From NCBI GenBank assembly GCA_019636835.1, contig JAHBWU010000007.1:20030-84029 (forward strand): a stretch of DNA of 64,000 bases, read 5' to 3'. The DNA comes from Nitrospira sp. (lineage in GTDB: Bacteria; Nitrospirota; Nitrospiria; Nitrospirales; Nitrospiraceae). The notes beneath the pieces are model-generated. The model ran no database searches and was not told the DNA's origin. It was given only the letters and a program-made list of their open reading frames with translations. Both the position numbers and the translations under genes were made by a program. Positions within the stretch are counted from its first letter, which is position 1; every line of letters begins with the position of its first letter. Shown piece after piece: positions 37,512-45,403 of this stretch.

Positions 37512-40500
37512 TAGTCAGACTCCTCCACATCGGTATTGCCAGCGCTGCCTCGTCGCACTCGTGTTTGGTCTCGGATCAACTGACGTTCGGCCTCCGTAAG
37601 CTTATAAAGATCAAAGATCAAATCATCAACTTTAGCTTCTAATTCTCCAACTTTGGTTGTGCCGGAATCCTTGAGGATCGTTTTCACTGGCTTGACAATG
37701 GAAGTCCTCTGGTCAGCAGTTGCTGTCGCAATCGGTATTTCTCCGATGTACTGAGAAAACATTCGGAGGTATCCTCCTCTAATTTGTGAACTGATGTGGC
37801 GGTAGAAAAAGTCAACCAACGATGAGTTAAGTGCAGCCAAGAGAACTGGATCCTCAGAAGGAATGAAATAGGTCGTATTCCCCGAGTAAGAGCTAGATTC
37901 ATCAAACGAAAATCGCATCTCGGCGCAAATATCAGGGTACAAAATCTTTTGTCCATCGAATTCGGCATAGTAGGCGCAGGATCGCAGCTCCCACCAAAAT
38001 TCTCCCTGATCATCCCGTTCCCGCAGTTTTTTCTCATAAGTTGACAAATGTTGCGCTATGGCCACGTAGGACTTCTCAAATACCTTGAACGCCTTCTCGT
38101 CACTTTTAATACCGCTCCACGGCCATTCCTTATTGACACTACTAGGGATTGCAATGACGTAGAGTTTTGCCCACTCAGCTCGCCATTTCTTAATGTCCCG
38201 TCCCCGCAGCCAGGGTTTGATCAGTTCGGCTGACTTCGGATCTTCCTTAATGAGCCGGCGACGAGTAGCTTCATCGATGACAAAGGCTTCGTTAAAGCCC
38301 GTCAAAATACCGCGGTAGAACCGTCCCTTCACATAGTCCCCAAGCGGCACACCCTTGTCTCGCAGCTTTCTCATCAATCGCAACACTTCCGGTCGTTCCA
38401 ATGTCCATCCCGCATCAGATAAATCTTGCACCTGCATGGCGAAGCTTTCTGATTTGATGGTCTCATCAAGATGCACTAACTTTGATTCATCCTTCATCAC
38501 CGCCACTGTGGCCTCTTTGTGGTTAGCAGGAACTTCTTTCTTGATGAGGAGGATTGCGGGATAGGTGGTGGCTTCAAAGATAGGCAGATCACCAAAATCA
38601 ATAATGAGTTCCGGCGTTGCGTTGGATGTCAGCAATTTTCTCGTATTTGCCCCGTACGCCGCCCGCATGAATTTATTCGGCGCGATATAGCACAGCACTC
38701 CTCCTTCCCGTAGCAGGTCTAATCCTCGCTTATAGAAGTAAGTATAAAGGTCCGCCGTTCCACAGAAGAACGAGTCGAATTCATCCTCAAGTTGAGGCTT
38801 CAGCTTTCGAATCAGCTCCTGCCGCACATAGGGCGGGTTGGCAATGACGATATCGAATCCACTGGGAGTAGCAGCAAAGACCTCCGCGAATAACAATCGA
38901 AGCGGGGTGACCGGCAATGTGCCGTCTTTCAAAAATGCGTCGCGTTCGGCTTCGATTCGGTTCAAATGGTTTTGGGCTTCGGTAAGCTTTGCCTGCCAGT
39001 CTCTCGGAAGATCCTCAGGCTTTCGATGCATCTGCAGCGCCTTGTCCAATACAAGGTCAGATTCTCGCTTCCAATGTGCCTCATGAACCCGCCAGTGTTC
39101 TTGCAGGATGGCGCCGATGTCCAATTGAATCGCTTCGCGCAATCGGCGTTTTTCTGCATCTGCTGTTGTATTAAAATAGCCGGCTAAATGGCGAACCATC
39201 GACACGGTTCGCTTTGCGCGTTCGTCGACGTACAACTTTCCTTGTGGTTTGACCGTCCCGAAAAGATTGTGTTCCTTTTCAAAGCCGGGGCCAGTTTGCG
39301 GGGGGAGGATCGGCTCGCCATCCAAATACTCCCGCAATGTGTCACCTTGGACGATGCGGTAGTCCAGATTAGGCAGAGGCGAAGCTTCCGGTTCGTCCAC
39401 GACCAACGACAGCCAGAGACGCAGTCGAGCAATTTCACAGGCTTCATGGCTGATATCGACGCCGAAGATATTGTTTCCCACGATCTCACGCTTCCACTGT
39501 CCGATGCGGGCCGCTTGCATCGTTTCAGACTCTCCAAGCATGCGGCCGCAGATGGTCCTCAGATGGATCAGCTCGTGAAGCGCACCCAACAAGAACGCTC
39601 CACTGCCGACTGCAGGGTCCAGAATGCGAATACTTCGAAGTGAAGTCAGAATATGACGGGCAACGTCTGCATTGACCTTTGGAAGGCGGCCATCAAGAGG
39701 AGCCTCGAAGAAATCATCAAAGCTCTCTTTCGTCAATCCAGTTGTCCCCGTCAAGTATTGAAAGATACTTTCACGGCACATAAAGGACACGATGGCCCGG
39801 GGCGTGTAATACGTGCCGGAGGCATGACGATCTTCAGCGGCCAACAGGTTTTCAAACACTCGCCCCAGCATCTCCGGATCAATGTCCACGTCCTGATCCA
39901 AAGGAGTACTTTCAGCAACCGTGAAGTTATACGAGTTCAGAAATGTGAAGAGATCACTGAACTGAGCATTCGACACCACCGGATGCTTTAAGTCATCCGC
40001 TTCAAAAAACTCCGTCTGGGGTTCAAACAGCCCACCGTTCAAATATGGAATGACGCAGGTCTCGTTCAGGATTGTCTTGTGCTTACCTGGACGATTCAGC
40101 CCTTCAAAAAATAACGGCTCCACAATATCCCAGTAATAATTCCTTCTTTCGTGACCCTGATAAAGCATAAAGCGAGTGAAGAGAAATTCCGGCTCGCTGT
40201 TCAACCAACGCTTCTTCTGAATGAAATACAAGAACAGCACACGGCCTAAGAGAAGCTGGGTAAACCGACGAACATTCTGTTCGCCCCTGTCTCCCATGAA
40301 ATGGGCTTTGCCTTTGTTGATTTTGCCGATGGCATCGACAAAATCCCAAAACCGATCGCGATATCCACGGTAGAATCCTTGGCCCACCTCTTCGACATCG
40401 AAAGCTTGATCATGGCGCTGCTGAATATCATTCACTCCGAGCGGATGTCGTAGCGCTTGAATCCAATCCGCATCATCCGCCACATCCAACATCGCGATTC

Positions 40501-40948
40501 GTTCGCAGGCTGTGCGAAGCTGTTCTTCGGGGCCGACCGTGATGCGCCGAAACAGTCGACGCTTGTCGCGCTGTTCATCATCTTTGACATTCACAAAATG
40601 CCAGTGCTTCTGTGTCGAGTCGGAGAACACAAATAACGCATAGGGGTGATCCTGCAACAACCGTGAAACCACCGGTCGTTCTACGCCAAGCTGTAGTTTG
40701 TCCGAATCGAGTTGCGCATAGATGACGCGAAAATCTTTGTCGGGTCCGGCTGCAGCGAGGAGTACCGGATCTGTCGCTAACGCCTTGGCTGCGGTATCAG
40801 GCCAGGTTCGGCGAGAAATGAGACTATTGATGCGGCGGTAGTTGAGTTGTGTCCAGAACAACTCTTTGAGTGGCGAGAGATCACGATTCCCTTGTCCAAG
40901 CGCCTTTAGGGCCTTGAATATATCCGCCTGGCGTTCTGAGAGTCCCAT
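37511..40948 (-). CDS. Eco57I/PglX-type adenine DNA methyltransferase with target-recognition domain
   Basis: A 1145-residue protein with an N6-adenine methyltransferase core: motif I LDPAVGSGAF (443-452), motif II region NNIFGVDI (492-499) and catalytic NPPY (704-707) in the class gamma order. FENLLAAEDRHASGTYYTP before motif I is typical of type IIG and BREX PglX enzymes. The C-terminal part (about 880-1100) looks like a TaqI-type specificity domain. I see no convincing PD-(D/E)XK motif in the N-terminal 200 residues, so cutting is probably done by the downstream PLD-helicase. No clear ribosome site precedes the ATG. Confidence 0.86.
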   Translation of the reverse strand: MGLSERQADIFKALKALGQGNRDLSPLKELFWTQLNYRRINSLISRRTWPDTAAKALATDPVLLAAAGPDKDFRVIYAQLDSDKLQLGVERPVVSRLLQDHPYALFVFSDSTQKHWHFVNVKDDEQRDKRRLFRRITVGPEEQLRTACERIAMLDVADDADWIQALRHPLGVNDIQQRHDQAFDVEEVGQGFYRGYRDRFWDFVDAIGKINKGKAHFMGDRGEQNVRRFTQLLLGRVLFLYFIQKKRWLNSEPEFLFTRFMLYQGHERRNYYWDIVEPLFFEGLNRPGKHKTILNETCVIPYLNGGLFEPQTEFFEADDLKHPVVSNAQFSDLFTFLNSYNFTVAESTPLDQDVDIDPEMLGRVFENLLAAEDRHASGTYYTPRAIVSFMCRESIFQYLTGTTGLTKESFDDFFEAPLDGRLPKVNADVARHILTSLRSIRILDPAVGSGAFLLGALHELIHLRTICGRMLGESETMQAARIGQWKREIVGNNIFGVDISHEACEIARLRLWLSLVVDEPEASPLPNLDYRIVQGDTLREYLDGEPILPPQTGPGFEKEHNLFGTVKPQGKLYVDERAKRTVSMVRHLAGYFNTTADAEKRRLREAIQLDIGAILQEHWRVHEAHWKRESDLVLDKALQMHRKPEDLPRDWQAKLTEAQNHLNRIEAERDAFLKDGTLPVTPLRLLFAEVFAATPSGFDIVIANPPYVRQELIRKLKPQLEDEFDSFFCGTADLYTYFYKRGLDLLREGGVLCYIAPNKFMRAAYGANTRKLLTSNATPELIIDFGDLPIFEATTYPAILLIKKEVPANHKEATVAVMKDESKLVHLDETIKSESFAMQVQDLSDAGWTLERPEVLRLMRKLRDKGVPLGDYVKGRFYRGILTGFNEAFVIDEATRRRLIKEDPKSAELIKPWLRGRDIKKWRAEWAKLYVIAIPSSVNKEWPWSGIKSDEKAFKVFEKSYVAIAQHLSTYEKKLRERDDQGEFWWELRSCAYYAEFDGQKILYPDICAEMRFSFDESSSYSGNTTYFIPSEDPVLLAALNSSLVDFFYRHISSQIRGGYLRMFSQYIGEIPIATATADQRTSIVKPVKTILKDSGTTKVGELEAKVDDLIFDLYKLTEAERQLIRDQTRVRRGSAGNTDVEESD

Positions 40949-41369
40949 CGCGAGGGACGCTCATAGCAGGTCGCATGCCCTGAAGACGTTCTACTGCATC
41001 ATCAAGTGAACAGCGATTGGAGCATCATATGGAGCTAACGACACTTGGACCTAACACTCCGCAAAAACACTGGGTTTTCATCTCACATCCATCGCACCAG
41101 GTCGTTTTTGACCAGAGTGATGGGGAAGTATTCCTATCCCAATTCGGTAATCATCATGATATTTCTTGCCTACTCAACCGGCAGAAACATTCTAGCCATG
41201 CTGAACCTGTGTAGGCTCCTGGATTTTGTCTTGTCTGCGCTGAGATAAAATGCGTAGTGTTTTGCTGCGGCAGTCATGACGAGTATCTAAGGAAATTGTC
41301 CTGTTGAACACAGTACTCTCTCCGATTACTATTCTTCCCCATCAGGACTAAATCAACGGAGCGAGATTC
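40949..41369 (+). other. Intergenic region, 421 bp
   Basis: This divergent gap lies between the methyltransferase gene and a small secreted-protein gene, so it should hold promoters for both, but I cannot identify convincing boxes. A 65-codon open frame (41017-41214) has no ribosome site and no recognisable product. GGAGCGAGATTC near the right end is the ribosome site of the next gene. No repeat or RNA gene is seen. Confidence 0.5.
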
Positions 41370-41789
41370 ATGTACCAGTTCCCGCTGATCACCTTGCTGG
41401 TGTTGAGCCCTACCATGGCCTTTGCAGAATGGGTGGTGGTAGAGCGGGACTACTTCTCACCGGGCTTGCAGACAGTGTTCGTGGATCCAATAAGCCTTGA
41501 ACGAGACGGAAATCTCGTGACGATTTCGCAATTGATCGACTACAAATGGATGCAAGGGAACTATGTCGGCACCCCTCGCTTCTTGTCTACAACGGCACGC
41601 AAGCAGTTTGACTGCAGCGCCCGACGCGTCCGATCGCTGTCGTTCACAGAATACTACGGCCATATGGCAACTGGTATGGCGGCGATGGGATATGTCTCCA
41701 CGGACCACTGGCGGACAGTCGAACCACGAACGCTCAATCACGCGCTCTTGGAAATCGCCTGCGGAACAGGTGAAGGAAATCCAAATTGA
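41370..41789 (+). CDS. Secreted surface-adhesin-E-like protein
   Basis: A 139-residue protein with a short signal peptide (MYQFPLITLLVLSPTMAFA, cleavage probably before EWV). The mature domain, with VVVERDYFSPGLQTVFVDPI, then ISQLIDYK and a Cys pair (DCSARR and LLEIACGTGEG), resembles the small surface-adhesin E family found in many Gram-negatives. Actual adhesion is not shown by sequence. A GGAG ribosome site precedes the ATG. A cupin gene follows after 55 bp. Confidence 0.65.
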   Translation: MYQFPLITLLVLSPTMAFAEWVVVERDYFSPGLQTVFVDPISLERDGNLVTISQLIDYKWMQGNYVGTPRFLSTTARKQFDCSARRVRSLSFTEYYGHMATGMAAMGYVSTDHWRTVEPRTLNHALLEIACGTGEGNPN

Positions 41790-41844
41790 GTTGGAATTGA
41801 TCCGAAACAGCTGAAAAGGGGAGCAGCCCACGTAACTTGCGTTA

Positions 41845-42147
41845 ATGTCCTATCTCACCCATCACAAATTTTCAGTGCCTCTCGACCGTGACAAGGTCGC
41901 GCACGACTGGGGCCGACGGGGTTACTCCTGCGATGTGTTCACCGATCCACCCGGACGCGAGTGGAATGATTTCGTTCATGCGACGAACGAGCTGGTGACC
42001 GTTATGGAAGGGAAGCTCAAGCTCACCATCGACGGGGAAGAGATCATCACAGAACCAGGCGACGAAGTATTTATTCCGAAGGGCGTTCGCCATTCCGTCA
42101 AGAATGTGTCCGCCTCCACGACGCATTGGCTCTATGGGTATGATTAG
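41845..42147 (+). CDS. Small single-domain cupin protein
   Basis: A 100-residue cupin. The first motif region is around the stretch ending NELVTVMEGKLKLTIDGEEI, and the second is PGDEVFIPKGVRHSVKNVS with a histidine metal ligand. Such proteins bind a metal and a small molecule and may be isomerases, dioxygenases or sensors. No substrate can be assigned. The ATG has no obvious ribosome site. It is followed by a DUF4403 gene on the same strand after 200 bp. Confidence 0.75.
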   Translation: MSYLTHHKFSVPLDRDKVAHDWGRRGYSCDVFTDPPGREWNDFVHATNELVTVMEGKLKLTIDGEEIITEPGDEVFIPKGVRHSVKNVSASTTHWLYGYD

Positions 42148-42348
42148 CAATACGCACAAGCGAAACAACCCAACGGCGAGAACCGCGAAGTGCCTTGGAA
42201 ACCCGATCCACATCACCGCTCTTTTCCCCTGACAAAGCCTAGTAGGATTCTGCTATCCTAGCCGCCATTCGCAGGCCTCACAATCTACCTATTCAGGTAC
42301 CGAGGTAAGATTTCACGCGATCACCGATTTAGCCAAAGGAAGAAACCG

Positions 42349-43890
42349 ATGCTTCCTCCTTCAATACGCAAAGCGCTCATCGTGTTGTCCGTAACGGTAA
42401 CCCTGACGGGTTGTCTCGCCAAGCAGTATGTCGTTCGCCCACCGGCGCCGACGCTACTGCCGGAAACCCCGAACCCCCTCTCCTCGCCGACAGAGTCCAG
42501 CGTCAGCTTTCCCGTTCAAGTAGACCTGTCGCCGTTCATCCATGCCGCTAACGATGACAGCGTGATTCCCAAAAAGTTCGATCATTGGAGGAACTCCATC
42601 AAGCACCCTAAAGGTGTCGAGTATAGGTATTACGCCGAGCGGGATGATTTTGCGGTGGCACCTTCAGGCTCGCCTCAAGCCATCAGCACGAATTCTGGGA
42701 CCATGCTCCGCGATTGGTGGAAGGGCATTGAACCACTCAGCTCCAGCTTATCCATCAGCACAGCCCTTCGCTATAAGATTGGAGCCCATCCACTTCAATG
42801 TGGCGATGGCACCGAATGGCCCAAAAGAGCAACGCTAATTGGGAATCTCATCGTCGGCATGACACCGAGTTACGGTGTGTCGGCATCAGTAACCGGCGTG
42901 ACGCTGAACGCCATTGATCCTTGCAAAATCAGCATCACCGATACTGATGTGCTTCAGGAAGTCAAAAATCAGCTGACAGAGAGAGTACAGGGAGGGCTCA
43001 GCAACGCGATCGCACGCGTGAACACGCTGACAGCCAGATCCCGGGTGGAAGATGTCTGGCACACGCTGCGCAATCCCATACCTCTAGAACCGGACGCGTG
43101 GCTCCTGTTCAATATCGGTACCGTGTGGCGCAGTGGCTTCTCTTCAGGGGGTACAGATCTCATCGATGACACCATTCATATAACCGCGAAACCGGTTCTG
43201 GTTTTCGGTGCCGAACCACCACCTGCCGGCGAGGCACTTCCTCAACTTGAAACTGAACCGGCTTCTACGGGGTTCCATGGCGCCGCCGATGCCCAGTTGT
43301 ATGGCACACTGCCCAAGACACTTGCGAACCGGCTGGCTTCCACTGGGTTCCACGTCGTCGCTGACATCCCGCTGGACTATCCCTCGCTGTCTCGATCACT
43401 TGCAAAGCGGTTGCAGGGAAAACGTGTCGCCGTGAAAGGAGACTTCATTCAGATCGCTGATGCGGCCATTTTGGGCCGTGGTGGCAACCAAGTGGTCCTG
43501 CGGATAACGTTTGAGGGAGATGCGACCGGCCACTTGTATTTCGTGGGAAAGCCTGAAATGAACACGTTGGCCCATTCCGTTCAGATCGGTGGCCTCCGCT
43601 TGGACCTCGATTCCGAACAGCTCCTCGTGAAGAGCGGCCCCGATTGGCTCGCCCGTTCTACCATCAGAGAACTCGTTATGAGTGAAGCCGTGCTCGGTGT
43701 GTCTCCGGCGAGTGATCGCATGCGCGACCTTGTGACGAAGGCCCTGAATCGGGAGTTGAGTCCGACCATCACGACGAACGGGACCGTCACATCGGTGCAG
43801 GGCATCGGCGTGTTCGCCGATGTGAACGCGCTGTACGTTCGGGTGATGAGTGACGGGTCACTCAATCTGAAGGTCGACGGTAAGCAGTAA
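42349..43890 (+). CDS. DUF4403 lipoprotein
   Basis: A 513-residue lipoprotein: signal peptide with lipobox LTGC and lipidated Cys at residue 22, a Pro-rich linker (RPPAPTLLPETPNPL), then DUF4403, whose repeated beta-rich halves recall lipid-binding TULIP folds. VQVDLSPFIHAAN near residue 57 and VWRSGFSSGGTDLIDDTIHI fit the family. It is probably a periplasmic outer-membrane protein. AAAGGAAG precedes the ATG. It converges with the permease gene, only 6 bp away. Confidence 0.8.
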   Translation: MLPPSIRKALIVLSVTVTLTGCLAKQYVVRPPAPTLLPETPNPLSSPTESSVSFPVQVDLSPFIHAANDDSVIPKKFDHWRNSIKHPKGVEYRYYAERDDFAVAPSGSPQAISTNSGTMLRDWWKGIEPLSSSLSISTALRYKIGAHPLQCGDGTEWPKRATLIGNLIVGMTPSYGVSASVTGVTLNAIDPCKISITDTDVLQEVKNQLTERVQGGLSNAIARVNTLTARSRVEDVWHTLRNPIPLEPDAWLLFNIGTVWRSGFSSGGTDLIDDTIHITAKPVLVFGAEPPPAGEALPQLETEPASTGFHGAADAQLYGTLPKTLANRLASTGFHVVADIPLDYPSLSRSLAKRLQGKRVAVKGDFIQIADAAILGRGGNQVVLRITFEGDATGHLYFVGKPEMNTLAHSVQIGGLRLDLDSEQLLVKSGPDWLARSTIRELVMSEAVLGVSPASDRMRDLVTKALNRELSPTITTNGTVTSVQGIGVFADVNALYVRVMSDGSLNLKVDGKQ

Positions 43891-43896
43891 ATTACC

Positions 43897-45237
43897 TTAG
43901 CGCAGGAATACCAGCCAGAGATAGATCGCGCTGAGCGCCACCGACCCGATCATGATGGGAAATCCGAACTTGAAGAACTGCCAAAAGGTAATCCGGTAGC
44001 CGGCTTTGCGCGCGATGTCGACGATCACAACGTTGGCGCTCGCGCCGATGATCGTGCCGTTACCGCCTAAACAAGCGCCCAAGGCCAATGCCCACCAGAG
44101 CGGGATGATATCCGGTTGATGGACCAAGGCGACGTAGTCGGTCATTTCCGGATGCAGCGATCGGGCAAGATCGACGATCAACGGATTCATCGCTGCGACA
44201 TAGGGAATATTGTCCACAACTGCAGAGAGTATCGCCGATCCCCACAGCACCGCCATCGTGGATCCGGTGAGATTGCCCCTTGTCACCGTCACGAGTTGAT
44301 CGGCTAAATAGCGAATCACGCCGACTTTGACCAATCCCCCCACCAGGATAAATAATCCGATGAAAAAGAAAATGGTCTTCCACTCCACTTCTGCCAGATA
44401 CGTCAATTCCTCAGCGTCCTCCGGTTTTCGTCGGGCATGGCCGATCAACATAAATGAACTCGCGCCCAGGAGCGCGATCGTCGCCGGCTCCAGATGAATG
44501 AGCGAGTGGACGCAAAATCCCACATTGATGATCGCGAGCAAAAAAAGAGAACGGCGCAAAAACGGTTCATCCGGCACCGCCTCCCGCATGTTCAAAGCCA
44601 GGACGGCCTCTCGCAGATGAGGTTGCACCGTCATGGATCGACCAAAGATGAGCCACAGCACACCAACGAAGACCGCCATGAGGACGATCACGATCGGCCC
44701 CATCATCAGCAAGAAATCCAGATAGCTGAGCTCGGCCTTGCTGGCGATCATGATATTGGGCGGATCCCCAACGAGCGTGGCTGTCCCACCGATATTGGAG
44801 GCCAGCGCCTCGGTCATCAGAAATGTGACAGGGTTCAACTCTAACCGCTTGGTGATCGCCAGGGTGACCGGGGCCATGAGCAGGACGGTGGTGACGTTAT
44901 CGAGCATGGCGGACAATACAGCGGTTAAAATGGCTAACAGCACGAGTAATCGGAATGGTTTCGCGTCGGCTCGATGGGCCGCCCAAATGGCCAACACCTC
45001 AAACAGCCCGGTCTCCCGCACGATGTTGACGATCACCATCATGCCGATCAGCAGAAAGACGACGTTATAATCGACACCGAATTCATGGGAATAAAACGCC
45101 TCCTCTTGCGACACCACGCCGAACACGATCATCAACGCCGCGCCGGAGAGCGCCACAATAGTCTTGTGGATCCGCTCCGTGACGATCAACAGGTAACAGA
45201 CACCGAAGATGAGAAGTGCTAGAGTGAGGGAAGACAT
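43897..45237 (-). CDS. ArsB/NhaD-superfamily ion permease
   Basis: A 446-residue integral membrane protein with 10-12 hydrophobic helices. Motifs of the ion-transporter superfamily are visible in each half: AMLDNVTTVLLMAP, GGTATLVGDPPNIMIAS, AVVDNIPYVAAM and GACLGGNGTIIGASANVV. The closest group looks like YbiR/P-protein anion or Na+ transporters. No arsenic-resistance gene lies nearby, so arsenite export is unlikely to be its role. It is divergent from glgB. Confidence 0.85.
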   Translation of the reverse strand: MSSLTLALLIFGVCYLLIVTERIHKTIVALSGAALMIVFGVVSQEEAFYSHEFGVDYNVVFLLIGMMVIVNIVRETGLFEVLAIWAAHRADAKPFRLLVLLAILTAVLSAMLDNVTTVLLMAPVTLAITKRLELNPVTFLMTEALASNIGGTATLVGDPPNIMIASKAELSYLDFLLMMGPIVIVLMAVFVGVLWLIFGRSMTVQPHLREAVLALNMREAVPDEPFLRRSLFLLAIINVGFCVHSLIHLEPATIALLGASSFMLIGHARRKPEDAEELTYLAEVEWKTIFFFIGLFILVGGLVKVGVIRYLADQLVTVTRGNLTGSTMAVLWGSAILSAVVDNIPYVAAMNPLIVDLARSLHPEMTDYVALVHQPDIIPLWWALALGACLGGNGTIIGASANVVIVDIARKAGYRITFWQFFKFGFPIMIGSVALSAIYLWLVFLR

Positions 45238-45339
45238 GCAATTCCTCGTTAGGAACGATACCGGATCGTTTCAAAATTCATCGCATTATCCAGGGCCGGT
45301 CGCGGCAATGCAATCAGAGTCGTCTTTCTGGTATGTCAT

Positions 45340-45368
45340 GTGACGTCGTCACGGAGAACATTTTCTCC
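45340..45368. promoter_or_regulatory. Two adjacent short palindromes upstream of glgB
   Basis: GTGACG-T-CGTCAC (45340-45352) is a perfect palindrome around one base and resembles CRP/FNR half-sites (TGTGA/TCACG) with a 5-base spacer. GGAGAA-CATT-TTCTCC (45353-45368) follows directly. Both lie in the divergent gap between the permease gene and glgB, 36-64 bases before glgB. A role as an operator or leader hairpin is plausible but unproved. Confidence 0.35.
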
Positions 45369-45403
45369 TTTCTAATCAAAACTGTAGCCATTAGGATAAT
45401 GCG

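Noticed and set aside
34155..40948. Calling the module DISARM or BREX
   Set aside because: No DrmA, DrmB, PglZ, BrxA/B/C or Lon-like gene lies beside it; only single components resemble those systems.
37511..40948. Type IIG enzyme with its own N-terminal nuclease
   Set aside because: I could not find a convincing PD-(D/E)XK pattern in the first 200 residues, so self-contained cleavage is not supported.
41017..41248. Short open frames in the gap between the methyltransferase gene and the surface-adhesin-E-like gene
   Set aside because: They have no ribosome site, no motif and no recognisable family; probably chance frames.
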